Assembly (NCBI GenBank): GCA_041660385.1
Contig: JBAZWJ010000003.1
Location: 1 to 64,000, forward strand
Origin: DYJE01 sp041660385
GTDB taxonomy: Bacteria; Desulfobacterota; Desulfobacteria; Desulfobacterales; Desulfolunaceae
DNA length: 64,000 nucleotides
Direction of reading: 5' to 3'
Made by a program: the position numbers and the translations under genes. The notes below the pieces were generated by a model, which was not told the origin of the DNA, ran no database searches, and saw only the letters and a list, made by a program, of their open reading frames with translations. Positions 44,555 through 52,390 of the stretch are shown piece by piece. Within the stretch, counting starts at the first letter, position 1. Every line of letters begins with the position of its first letter.

Positions 44555-44757
44555 CGAGTCTTTTTCTCCTGTATTCTGATGTCCCGCTTTTTATAAAACT
44601 CTGAAGAAACATGCAATACTCCTTTTTTAATTCATCTGTAAATTTTTTCTATGATTCCCTATCATTTCATGTTGTTATTAAACCAAAAACAGGTTAATAA
44701 AGATCAATCCCTGAACGGTGTACATTACTAAAAGGATCATTCGATATCATTACAACC

Positions 44758-45897
44758 ATGACTGACTTTAAAACAGTGGTTCAGACAGACCCTTATGCAA
44801 ACCACCTCGGCATCCGTTTTGACCGGGTGGAGCCAGGCTTCGCATCCTGTTCTCTGACCATTAAAGAATATATGTTCAACTTTCTCAATGTGGTCCATGG
44901 CGGCCTGGTGTTCAGTCTGGCTGATGCTGCTTTTTCAGCTGCAAGCAACAGAGATCATTCACCGTCCTACGCACTTGACGTGAGTGGATCATTCCTTCAA
45001 ACAGCGAAACTCGGAGATATGCTCCGTGCTGAGGCCCAGCTTGTTCACGCCACCAGACGAACAGCTCTCTACCGCATGAACGTGCTGAACGGGGATGATC
45101 TGGTAGCCACATTCAACGGAACTGTTTATAAAGCTAAGGCAAAGAATCAAAGACCAGTGCAGGAACATTCGCCTGAAGAGCCGTCACGTTGGACAGAACC
45201 CTTGACCGGTTTATCGTTTGTGCTCATTCACGGCGGCTCGTTCATGATGGGAGACGTTTCAGGAGATGGGCTTGATGACGAGAAGCCCGTTCATGAAGTG
45301 GTTTTAAGTCCGTATTACATGTCAAGCACCACAGTCACAAAGCAACAATGGCTGGCAGTTACGGGAACGGAAGCCGGCAATTCCGCTCTGGGACCGGATC
45401 ACCCTGTGACCCATGTAAGTTTCAAAGACATCGAATCATTCATCCGAGTGCTCAACCAGAAACATACGGACAGAACATTCAATCTGCCCAGCGAGGCACA
45501 GTGGGAATACGCAGCCCGCAGCGGCGGTAAAGACCAGAAGTATGCCGGATCGGACGATCCCAAATCCGTGGCCTGGTTCGGTGAAAACAGCAACGGGTAT
45601 CCGCATGAAGTTGCGACAAAAAAAGCAAATGAATTCGGTCTATTTGACATGAGCGGCAATGTATGGGAATGGTGTGTCGATGGTTTCGATGAAACTGCCT
45701 ATGAAATACATGAAAAACATGATCCTGTGATACGCGCTGAAAAAGGCAATGACCGGACGGTTCGCGGTGGCAGCTGGCTGATGGACGCATGGAGCGCACG
45801 ATGCACCAGACGATTCAGCTTTCCTGAAGATGTTTCTGGAAACGGCCTGGGATTCAGATTGATCATGTCACTTGAAGAACCAGAGAAAAAAGAATAA
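44758..45897 (+). CDS. Fusion of PaaI-like thioesterase and FGE/SUMF1-like domain
   Basis: Residues 1-130 form a hotdog thioesterase of the PaaI type: FLNVVHGGLVFSLADAAFS holds the HGG and the catalytic Asp. After a short linker, residues about 150-372 form a formylglycine-generating-enzyme-like (SUMF1) domain with FVLIHGGSFMMGD, LPSEAQWEYAARSGG, FGLFDMSGNVWEW and RTVRGGSWLMDAWSARCTRRF. True formylglycine-generating enzymes have two copper-binding Cys close to this last motif; here only one Cys is seen at that place, so the domain probably lacks that activity and serves as a binding or other oxygen-independent module. Thioesterase action on aromatic or other acyl-CoA is likely. Such a fusion is unusual. 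Confidence 0.85.
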   Translation: MTDFKTVVQTDPYANHLGIRFDRVEPGFASCSLTIKEYMFNFLNVVHGGLVFSLADAAFSAASNRDHSPSYALDVSGSFLQTAKLGDMLRAEAQLVHATRRTALYRMNVLNGDDLVATFNGTVYKAKAKNQRPVQEHSPEEPSRWTEPLTGLSFVLIHGGSFMMGDVSGDGLDDEKPVHEVVLSPYYMSSTTVTKQQWLAVTGTEAGNSALGPDHPVTHVSFKDIESFIRVLNQKHTDRTFNLPSEAQWEYAARSGGKDQKYAGSDDPKSVAWFGENSNGYPHEVATKKANEFGLFDMSGNVWEWCVDGFDETAYEIHEKHDPVIRAEKGNDRTVRGGSWLMDAWSARCTRRFSFPEDVSGNGLGFRLIMSLEEPEKKE

Positions 45898-46027
45898 ATA
45901 TTAAGATATAAAGTCAAAAGCTTAAAACGATTAGGAGAATTCGTTTTTTCGATGATTCGAAACCTTTGGGGGAAGGTATCGCTGCTGACATTAAAAACAA
46001 GGGATAAAAGAAGGGGCAAATCGTTTC

Positions 46028-46408
46028 ATGATAAAAATAGATCGTTTAAAAAAAACTGATGTCTGGATCGCCGTCAAAATCAGCGGATCATTTATGTTAA
46101 TAAACGATACACCTTACTATGTATTCGTTCTGATGGATGCAGTGAACGCTACCGTATTTGGCCATGTGGTCGTGGAAGCTTTCGGCGGTTTGCCCGATTC
46201 CGGGGAAGTGGAAGCCCTGTTCAGAAAGGCCTATAAACAAACAAAAAAATGGCCTGAAAAGCTTATCGTTGCCGATAATTCAGTTGTTTCAGAATTATTC
46301 AAGAAAGAAGCGGAAAAAAACGGCGTCGAGATAGACACAGTTCCTATGAAAGAGCTCTCGCCCATCATTGCTCCTTTTATTGAGGAATTCGCGAATCGAT
46401 ACAAATAG
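46028..46408 (+). CDS. Conserved hypothetical protein (DUF6930-like)
   Basis: The 126-residue protein has a core VWIAVKISGSFMLINDTPYY, VLMDAVNATVFGHVVVEA, WPEKLIVADNSVVSEL and GVEIDTVPMKELSP. The pattern (a strand reporting on another protein, then a statement on P-x-x-L-x-VxDxxLxxLF) is like the DUF6930-type domain found next to SEC-C and plasmid proteins, but this is a weak match from memory. No catalytic residues are obvious. It has no ribosome binding site of note and stands alone after the fusion gene, with a hairpin 60 nt downstream. Function unknown. Confidence 0.55.
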   Translation: MIKIDRLKKTDVWIAVKISGSFMLINDTPYYVFVLMDAVNATVFGHVVVEAFGGLPDSGEVEALFRKAYKQTKKWPEKLIVADNSVVSELFKKEAEKNGVEIDTVPMKELSPIIAPFIEEFANRYK

Positions 46409-46465
46409 CAAAACATCTGAATTTGAATGATATCCTGGCACCTATAACAGGATTGCTGACCCCTC

Positions 46466-46496
46466 AAAAAAAAGGCCCGGTGAATTTCACCAGGCC
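46466..46496 (-). terminator. Hairpin terminator, minus-strand T-run
   Basis: GGCC-C-GGTGAA / TTCACC-A-GGCC (46474-46496) is a near-perfect stem; on the minus strand it is followed by eight T. It could stop transcripts coming from the DUF2325-like gene or close the upstream plus-strand gene as a weak bidirectional terminator. Confidence 0.6.
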
Positions 46497-46524
46497 GAAA
46501 ATCTCCTTATTTACAACTGGTTGA

Positions 46525-46710
46525 GGCTGTCTCACTAAGTTTGATCGTGGGGTTATTCATATCCGCGAACCCAAAGGTGGGATTGACCAAAAAATCCCAC
46601 TGAATCAGTCAGCAAGACAAATCCTTGAAACCCATGAACGCACCGGAAGCCGGTACGTTTTCTCAGACCGTGGTGGGAATCAAGTGGGCAGGCGGTTTAA
46701 GAAAAATTAG
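46525..46710 (+). pseudogene. Tyrosine recombinase (phage integrase) remnant
   Basis: A frame with no start reads VIHIREPKGGIDQKIPLNQS, then ARQILETHERTGSRYVFSD up to a stop at 46708. This is the beta-sheet and following helix of the tyrosine recombinase catalytic domain (I..K.....IPLN..A..IL......YVF). The Arg/His/Tyr catalytic boxes are missing on both sides, so this is a 60-codon fragment. It overlaps a RelE-type toxin fragment in another frame, so the two were joined by a rearrangement. Confidence 0.6.
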
Positions 46711-46894
46711 ATGGAAAACCCCTGGCCAGGGCAAGAGCGGCGGATTAAGAGTTATCTATTACAATCTTACCGAAAACATGATCCTTATGGTCTTTGTATT
46801 CAGGAAGAACGAAGCCGAGAACATCACGGATGAAGAAGCAAAGATGCTAAGGGTCATAACGCAACAGATCAAAGAACAGACCACTAAAAAATAG
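46625..46894 (+). pseudogene. RelE/HigB-type toxin fragment
   Basis: From about 46689 the frame reads GGLRKIRWKTPGQGKSGGLR, then VIYYNLTENMILMVFVFRKN and a helical end. This is the C-terminal two thirds of a HigB/RelE-like mRNA interferase or ParE-like toxin (the GKSGGxRVIYY motif is diagnostic). The N-terminal helix is replaced by out-of-frame integrase sequence; an ATG at 46625 keeps the frame open but its product would begin with unrelated residues. There is no antitoxin gene downstream. It is most likely inactive. Confidence 0.6.
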
Positions 46895-46992
46895 AGGGCG
46901 AAATGGAATGTGTTGTTCATGGCCGATCCTTTCAAATTAGTTTCATTATTTCTGTTGGTTAACAATATCCAATAGCATTGCATTCTTTTATT

Positions 46993-47490
46993 TCAAGCGA
47001 CCTGCACCGTGCCGCAGATTTTTATTACCTGGCTTACCGTGCTTAAACTGAAGCTCGACAGCATATGAACCGGTTTGTTGTGTTTTTTTCCAAGGTTTTT
47101 CACCATGGTGCAAGCCGCGTGGCTGTTGCAGTTCACGGGGCAGAGAACGATATCCGAACGTTTCAGACGGTTTTCCAGGTGCTTGCCCCCACCTTTCATG
47201 TGGATATCATAAGGTGTTTTGTCTTTGAACGTGATTCCGCTTTTTTTCAACAGTTGCTTCTGTTCAGAGTGATCAAGACATATGCCCATCACAGGACACC
47301 TGAAAGCATGGTCCATTTCCCATAGTTTGAACGGCACAGCTTCCGTCTGCGTTTCATCAGACTGGGAAAAATTCGGCAGACTTACACTGGTACTGCTGGT
47401 CGGCAACATCTGTGCACTCGGCCTCTCCTTGAGTTCATGATCTTTTGTATGCTGGACATTTCCTTGCGAAACATTATGTAACATGCACAT
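46993..47490 (-). CDS. DUF2325-like protein
   Basis: The 165-residue protein has a variable N-terminus of about 55 residues and a conserved core: LWEMDHAFRCPVMGICLDHS, KTPYDIHMKGGGKHLENRL, DIVLCPVNCNSHAACTMVK and a final KKHNKPVHMLSSFSLSTV. Two Cys (FRC, GIC) early and a SHAA motif later match DUF2325 proteins of delta-proteobacteria, whose function is unknown; a metal or nucleotide role has been guessed for the family. An AAGGAG ribosome binding site precedes the ATG. A bidirectional terminator lies directly upstream, which isolates it from the next minus-strand gene. Confidence 0.6.
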   Translation of the reverse strand: MCMLHNVSQGNVQHTKDHELKERPSAQMLPTSSTSVSLPNFSQSDETQTEAVPFKLWEMDHAFRCPVMGICLDHSEQKQLLKKSGITFKDKTPYDIHMKGGGKHLENRLKRSDIVLCPVNCNSHAACTMVKNLGKKHNKPVHMLSSFSLSTVSQVIKICGTVQVA

Positions 47491-47517
47491 GGTCTTTTCT
47501 CCTTGTTTGATTGAGTC

Positions 47518-47575
47518 ATAAAAAAAGGCGTAACCCGATCATTTTGTGATCGTATGTTACGCCTTCACTTTTTTC
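47518..47575. terminator. Bidirectional hairpin terminator
   Basis: AAGGCGTAAC (47525-47534) pairs with GTTACGCCTT (47556-47565), and inside it CGATCA pairs with TGATCG. T-runs follow on both strands: TTTTTTT after the minus-strand exit and CACTTTTTT on the plus strand. It ends transcription of the small gene at 47625-47921. Confidence 0.8.
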
Positions 47576-47624
47576 GGTAACTAAAAAAACCGAAAACCGT
47601 AAGACATCCCTATTTTTTACTTTG

Positions 47625-47921
47625 TCACTTGCTGCCTATAAGAACCTGAGTTAGCTTTTTTCTCAAGAATTCCAGTTGCTTCGACCTGAACGCTTTCCTG
47701 CTCTCATCAAGCACATCAATGGCCTCTTTGATGGCATCTTTCAAATGAGCTTCACGGGATTTCCAAGGGCAGCCGTCCATAAGAGTCTTGAGATTCCGTT
47801 GATCCACATCCTTCCCAAGCATGGAAGCGATAAGGCATGTGTGCATATCGATTCCCTGCTGCAATTCCTGAACACTTTTATTCAATGCTGTAACAAATTC
47901 GGCTTTGATGGTTCCGTTCAA
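47625..47921 (-). CDS. Small conserved hypothetical protein
   Basis: The 98-residue protein is helical and has KAEFVTALNKSVQELQQGID, HTCLIASMLGKDVD, MDGCPWKSREAHLKDAIKEA and SRKAFRSKQLEFLRKKLT. It has two Cys (HTC, DGC) and no known motif. Similar short proteins occur in sulfate reducers. It starts with TTG at 47921. Upstream is an AT-rich sequence with CCTAATTTAATTCG and CTAATCTAA, similar to the site in front of the next small gene, suggesting shared regulation. Function unknown. Confidence 0.55.
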   Translation of the reverse strand: MNGTIKAEFVTALNKSVQELQQGIDMHTCLIASMLGKDVDQRNLKTLMDGCPWKSREAHLKDAIKEAIDVLDESRKAFRSKQLEFLRKKLTQVLIGSK

Positions 47922-48035
47922 AATAGCTTATCCTAATTTAATTCGACTAATCTAACTCCAAGGTTCTAAAAAAACCGTCTTTTCCAAGGACAAGACGGCA
48001 TAGGATCAGTTCCCACAGCTCATTCAACGTTTATA

Positions 48036-48244
48036 TCAGGTTTTCACGGCATCAGCCTTCTGATGATCAAGCCAGCATGGAAATTTTTCGGAGCAGATAT
48101 AACATTTATCAGTATCAAGACCCACGTTGCGAAGACCCGAACAACCTTTTTTTAGGCGTCCAGATCGTAAATCCCTTCAAGATAATCCGCCATTGTTGAA
48201 GTCAGAGGCTTTACTTCGTTTTGCCCTGCGTCTGTCATTGCCAT
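48036..48244 (-). pseudogene. Small Cys-containing protein, possibly frameshifted
   Basis: The first frame from ATG 48244 reads 30 residues, MAMTDAGQNEVKPLTSTMAD then YLEGIYDLDA, ending at a TAA at 48152. In the -1 frame the sequence continues without stop as LKKGCSGLRNVGLDTDKCYI, CSEKFPCWLDHQ, KADAVKT to 48036. There is no start codon for this second part, and together they make a plausible 67-residue protein with four Cys (possible metal site). The slip would fall at or before seven A (minus strand). Alternatively only the 30-residue peptide is made. Its first part faintly recalls DtxR N-termini (LTxxxxDYLExIYxL). Confidence 0.4.
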
Positions 48245-48287
48245 GGTTAACCACCTGCCATCTGAGATTTAGAATTTTCATATTTAA

Positions 48288-48301
48288 TTAGATTACCCTA
48301 A
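48288..48301. promoter_or_regulatory. TTAG-CTAA inverted repeat, possible metal-regulator operator
   Basis: TTAGATTACCCTAA, 44 nt upstream of the small Cys-containing gene, is an imperfect palindrome reminiscent of DtxR/IdeR-type iron boxes (TTAGG...CCTAA). A related sequence with CCTAAT and CTAATCTAA lies upstream of the 47921 gene. The assignment is speculative. Confidence 0.3.
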
Positions 48302-48397
48302 TACAAACACCCTTGCCGGTGTCAAGACAAATTTGTATGCAAAAGTGAACAAGTCCCCGTCTTTCAGAACATCACATGAGACTCGTTAAGAAAGTGA

Positions 48398-48445
48398 AGA
48401 CGTAAAGTATGCCGCGTGTAGCGGAAACTTTACGTCTTTTTTTTT
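48398..48445 (+). terminator. Strong rho-independent terminator without an obvious gene
   Basis: AGACGTAAAGT (48398-48408) pairs with ACTTTACGTCT (48427-48437), followed by eight or nine T. No plus-strand gene lies upstream; the next plus-strand feature is a barrel pseudogene that begins abruptly after it. It probably marks the end of something deleted, or controls a small RNA. Confidence 0.7.
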
Positions 48446-48483
48446 GGCGATTTGAACGGTAACGGCTTCTGGAAAGAACCCGT

Positions 48484-49008
48484 ATGTTCCGCCACCCGAA
48501 TGACAAGCCCATATCATTTGAAGAAAATACAACGGTAACGGACCGCGTCAAAGCTACGATCAAGGGCGGTTACACCGTCACGGCATCCGCCATGCTGGAC
48601 CACTGGTCAGACGAGGGAAACGCATCTCTCCGTTTGCTGGCCCTGGAACTGGCGTCCACCCGGGGATTGGTGAGTTTGCCTGGAACATCAAACTAGGTTA
48701 TCTGGACAATCATGTGGAAAACGACAGGGCGGAAGATGCCCTCCTGAAAGATTACAACGCCTATGGAACCCACGCGGAACTTTCGTACCAGGCCACAGAC
48801 CGATTGAAGCTGACCTGCCGCATGGGGCGAGGTCGATCCGAACGAGGATGTGAAAAACGAGATGGACCAGCGAAATTACAACATCAGCGGCATATTCACC
48901 GTGAACGACAATCTTCATCTGATGGCCATGTATCAGAAAAACGATGAAAAATATGCGGACGCGATCGACAACGATGACGCGATGGTAAAAGCCATCGTGG
49001 AGTTTTGA
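48484..49008 (+). pseudogene. Outer-membrane beta-barrel fragment, frameshifted
   Basis: Three frames have to be joined: DRVKATIKGGYTVTASAMLD (48484 on), then from about 48615 the frame with FAWNIKLGYLDNHVENDRAE and YGTHAELSYQATDRLKLTCR, then from 48829 EVDPNEDVKNEMDQRNYNIS and NDNLHLMAMYQKNDEKYADA ending VKAIVEF. The alternating beta pattern and the C-terminal Phe are typical of outer-membrane barrels recognised by BamA. The 5' end is missing. Two frameshifts and the lost N-terminus suggest a dead gene. It may be the former outer-membrane partner of the FMN-binding protein that follows. Confidence 0.5.
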
Positions 49009-49048
49009 TTCAAATCCACTACGAATCCATCATTAAAAGGAGTCAACC

Positions 49049-50091
49049 ATGTATCAACATTTTTTCTACATCATCCGGTCAGCGGTAAACCGTGGCACCT
49101 TGAAAACGGTTCACGTTCTGTTTTTATGCCTGTTTCTGACGGTGTCCCTTTTCCTGTCTGCCGTATCACCTTCGGAGGAAGCCGCTGTTTTCGAAGAGGC
49201 CGAAGCGGAATTCGAGGAAGCGGTCTCAGCTCCTGTTCCTGAAACATCAGGCGTGATTGAGAAAAAAGAGGGCCAAGGCGGATCCGTTTCTTCAGGCTTC
49301 TCCCTGCCTGCCGACGCTGGCATCAGCCATGTGGAAGATTATGCCGAGCCCGTGTTCTTTCCCGACCGGCAGCCCCGGACTCTTGAAAGTTCAACCCATG
49401 CCCAGCTGCTCGCCTTTTTCATGGTCATAGCCATGGCTCCGCTGGTCACGGGCCGGGGCGCCCAGGCTTTCAGCGGGCTGGCTAAGGCATTCAGGCGTAT
49501 CCCGCTGAAGCAGATCACCTTTCCCGAACTGAGCCGAAAACTCCCATTTTTAGTGATAGTCACGGCCATGATGTCACTTACTGCGGGAAACGCCTCGGCT
49601 ATCACATATAGCTCCGTCAAAGACGCAGTGACTCTTTTCCTGGGACAGGGCGGAAAAGTATTCCAGACCGAGGTCGCCATCACGCCCGACGCCGAACGTT
49701 TTCTAAAAAAACAGCGGGATGGACACCCAACAAGAAATCCTACAAGGTCTACTACTCCAAGTCACCTGACGGTAAACCCCAGCGATACGCCTTCGTGCTG
49801 GACTACAGGCTCGCCATATTCGGCGGTCTCCACAAGTACTGCGTTGCGGTCAACGCTGACGGAACGGTGGCGGACGTGAGTATTCTGGAGCTGACCTGCG
49901 ACAGGTCTTACTGCATTAACACCCGGTCTTTCCTGACCCAGTTCAAGCAGTTCGACGTCCACAACATAGAAAAAAAAGCAAAAACATACGACGCCATGTC
50001 CGGGGCTACTTTGTCCACAGACCTCACACGAGACATCGCCAAACGCGCGCTGGGCCTGATGGCCCTGATGAATGGAAACGGCAATGCTTAG
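49049..50091 (+). pseudogene. FMN-binding membrane protein with -1 frame break at an A7 run
   Basis: The first frame (276 codons) has an N-terminal membrane helix, an acidic linker and two more hydrophobic segments, then AITPDAERFLKK. At seven A (49705-49711, CTA AAA AAA C) the frame must slip by -1 to continue as TAGWTPNKKSYKVYYSKSPD, then FVLDYRLAIFGGLHKYCVAV and KTYDAMSGATLSTDLTRD to 50091. SGATLST is the flavin-attachment motif of FMN_bind domains, in which ApbE-type transferases link FMN to the Thr. Role: probable electron transfer across or at the membrane. The site fits a slippery heptamer A AAA AAA, so programmed frameshifting is possible, but a sequencing indel in the homopolymer is equally likely. 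Confidence 0.7.
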
Positions 50092-50326
50092 AAACACCCA
50101 TCTCAAACAGGTCAGACAGTGGAGCCAGGCTCTTTTGTTTCTCGTGTTCTGCGCCGGAATCTTCCTTGTGGATTCGAAATCCTGGTTCCTGCCTGAAGAA
50201 CTGTTCTTTTTTCTGGCCCCTCTTGTGGCCATGGTCACGTATGCGACCACAGGAGTCGTGGTGTCTGGCCTTTTTTTGAGCATATCTATGGTGGTTCTGA
50301 CTCTTGTTTTCGGACGATTCTTCTAA
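50084..50326 (+). CDS. Small two- to three-helix membrane protein
   Basis: The 80-residue protein (MLRNTHLKQVRQWSQALLFL onward) has hydrophobic segments ALLFLVFCAGIFLVD, FFFLAPLVAMVTYAT and GVVVSGLFLSISMVVLTLVFG. It overlaps the end of the FMN-binding gene by 8 nt, so it is likely to be co-expressed and may form a membrane partner in electron transfer. An in-frame ATG at 50072 is an alternative start. A hairpin ACGACCTAAG / CTTAGGTCGT lies at about 50442-50467 downstream but has no T-run. No family is recognised. Confidence 0.55.
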   Translation: MLRNTHLKQVRQWSQALLFLVFCAGIFLVDSKSWFLPEELFFFLAPLVAMVTYATTGVVVSGLFLSISMVVLTLVFGRFF

Positions 50327-50750
50327 GGCCGGGATTCTTTCCAGCCAGTCAAGAATCATCCAAGGGGCAAGGCTTCTTTCTTCCCGTTCAAAGGGAAAAG
50401 GACATGGCCTGGTACGAACTTTTATTCGTATCAGACGATGTGACGACCTAAGTTTTTCTTAGGTCGTTGATGTGGGCGATGGACTATATCCAGTGACCAT
50501 GAAAACAACATAGGACCGCCCCACACACACATTTCCCCCACACTGAAAATGATCCTCTGTTGATTGAAATCAAGAGACTATCACATATTGCCCGAATTTA
50601 TTTCATCGTATCGTTATTTGATAAAGCCTTTAAACGTATTTCCCCTGATTTATTTTACATATGTACTATAAATATAGATTGTGTGGGGGAATGCTTTTTT
50701 TCCAACAAAAAAAGGGTTAAGCCTTTAAGCTTAACCCTTTGATTTCATTA
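50327..50750. other. Intergenic stretch with hairpins
   Basis: No gene is supported. A 10-bp hairpin (about 50442-50467) follows the membrane-protein gene, and the tRNA terminator occupies 50711-50740. A 60-codon open frame from 50560 overlaps that terminator and is rejected. Confidence 0.6.
50705..50740 (-). terminator. Terminator of the tRNA-fMet transcript
   Basis: On the minus strand AAAGGGTTAAGC / GCTTAACCCTTT (50740-50729 and 50722-50711) forms a perfect 12-bp stem followed by a run of T. It lies 11 nt downstream of the tRNA 3' end. Confidence 0.85.
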
Positions 50751-50827
<77 letters not shown>

Positions 50828-50841
50828 TCAATTGTGGTGTA

Positions 50842-50870
50842 CTTATATAGGGGGGGCATTATTATGTCAA
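50842..50870 (-). promoter_or_regulatory. Strong sigma-70 promoter of tRNA-fMet
   Basis: TTGACA (50870-50865) and TATAAG (50847-50842) are 17 bases apart on the minus strand, with a GC-rich stretch in the spacer. Transcription would start about seven bases before the mature tRNA. Confidence 0.85.
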
Positions 50871-50912
50871 GGACTTCTTTTTTTTATTTTATGGAAGGCG
50901 CTCTTTAAGAAT

Positions 50913-51260
50913 TCACCTGCCAGAAACATCGGATAGAAGCCCAAGAATCTTTTTTCTGATTTCTGCTTTTTCTGAAGTTTCATCACCCTTGCCGGAGCAG
51001 GTGATGCGGATCTGTTTGTTTCTTCCAGTATGGCCTGAAGCGATTTCCATACTGGATTTCGACAGATCAAGACATTTGGACAAGTAGGCGATACAGAGCT
51101 TGTTTGCTGCGTTTTCAACGGGTGCCGCCGTGAGTTTGAGTTTCAGCGCACCGTCATGCACCCCGGACACCATATTTCGGGACGATTTGGGAAGAACGAA
51201 CACTTTAAAAACAATAGAGCCTTTTTCTTCGCGGATATCCAGCTCGTTTTCTTTTACCAA
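50913..51260 (-). CDS. DUF167/YggU-family protein
   Basis: The 115-residue protein matches the small UPF0235 family: VFVLPKSSRNMVSGVHDGAL, LKLTAAPVENAANKLCIAYL, and a SGHTGRNKQIRI end of the core. Members have an alpha-beta fold, are widespread, and have no established function. The C-terminal 25 residues are charged and variable. It lies upstream of the tRNA gene and 42 nt downstream of the rfaE1-like gene on the same strand. Confidence 0.85.
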   Translation of the reverse strand: MVKENELDIREEKGSIVFKVFVLPKSSRNMVSGVHDGALKLKLTAAPVENAANKLCIAYLSKCLDLSKSSMEIASGHTGRNKQIRITCSGKGDETSEKAEIRKKILGLLSDVSGR

Positions 51261-51302
51261 CGTCCCGAATCTCCCCGACCTTTATTTAGGTTATCTTTCC
51301 TA

Positions 51303-52328
51303 CTAATATCGTGTTTGTTTTTGTGCAAACAAATCATCCTCTTTTGCCACCGGACCATTGCCCGAATACGCCATGAGTTCAAGAATGATCTCTTTTTCCG
51401 TCACACCAGCCGTGCCCACCTTATCCACAACAAGACCTGCGGCCACATTGGCCACAGTGGCTGCGTCCTTGAATGATCCGCCGGTGGCAAGAGCAAGGCC
51501 AAGGACAGAGACCATGGTGTCTCTCGCCCCTGTCACATCAAACACCTGACGTTCTTCAGATTCAATAATAAAGGGTGATGTGGCTTTCCCGAAAATGACG
51601 AGGCCGTCTTTTCCACATGTAACCACAAGACCTTCGGCCCTTGTTTTCTTGAGCAACTCGGTTCCGGCTTTATACAGACTTGATTTGTCAGATATGCGTA
51701 TTTCCGTTTCGCTGGCCAGCTCTTTGACATTCGGGGTTAAAATGGTAGCCCCCATGTATTTTTCATAATGATTTCCCATAGGGTCCACAATGGTTACGAT
51801 GCTTCTGGGCCTGGTCAAGGAAAACAATTCCGTAAGCAATGGGCGGGTTAGAACACCTTTGCCCCTGTCCGACACAATCACCAGGTCAACATCGGAAATC
51901 TTTGCGCGTATCGACTTGATCATCGCGCTTTCAGCCGCGCTTGAAAGAGGCACGAATGACTCTCTGTCAATTTGAAGAAGTTGCTGACATGATGAGATGA
52001 CCCTTGTTTTTCTATTGGTTTTTCTCAGTTTTTCAGAATGAATGCCCTGGGTGTCAATGTGATGTCTGGCAAACAGATCCATCATAATTCGTGCGCCGGA
52101 ACCTGTTCCTGTTAAACCTACAACCGAAACCTGGGCACCCAGAGCCGCAAGATTACGGGCCACATTCCCTGCCCCGCCCAGTTCGTAGTATTCTTCAGAG
52201 ACAGAGACAACTGGAACAGGGGCCTCCCTTGACACTGTCTCCACGGGTCCTCGGATGAATTCATCAATGATCAGATCCCCGATAACCAGGACCCGCCGCG
52301 TCTTGAACTTTGAAATATCAATGGCCAT
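51303..52328 (-). CDS. rfaE1: RfaE1-type heptose-7-phosphate kinase
   Basis: The PfkB-family sugar kinase of 341 residues has VLVIGDLIIDEFIRGPVETV, EYYELGGAGNVARNLAALGA (substrate-binding GG), VDPMGNHYEKY, LTPNVKEL and the C-terminal anion hole. RfaE domain I (HldE-N) phosphorylates D-glycero-beta-D-manno-heptose 7-phosphate at C1 for inner-core LPS. The nucleotidyltransferase half of HldE is absent, so another protein must supply it. In the anion-hole motif, normally GAGD, the sequence is GARD (Arg codon at 51522-51524), while the catalytic Asp is retained. The start ATG at 52328 is preferred over 52334 for its spacing from AGGGA. Confidence 0.85.
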   Translation of the reverse strand: MAIDISKFKTRRVLVIGDLIIDEFIRGPVETVSREAPVPVVSVSEEYYELGGAGNVARNLAALGAQVSVVGLTGTGSGARIMMDLFARHHIDTQGIHSEKLRKTNRKTRVISSCQQLLQIDRESFVPLSSAAESAMIKSIRAKISDVDLVIVSDRGKGVLTRPLLTELFSLTRPRSIVTIVDPMGNHYEKYMGATILTPNVKELASETEIRISDKSSLYKAGTELLKKTRAEGLVVTCGKDGLVIFGKATSPFIIESEERQVFDVTGARDTMVSVLGLALATGGSFKDAATVANVAAGLVVDKVGTAGVTEKEIILELMAYSGNGPVAKEDDLFAQKQTRY

Positions 52329-52390
52329 ATTCATTTCCCTGATAAGGATTGTGCATTGTTTTCATCAACCACCCATCACCTTAAAAACAA

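Noticed and set aside
50560..50742. Short open frame ahead of the tRNA
   Set aside because: It overlaps the tRNA terminator hairpin and has no ribosome binding site.
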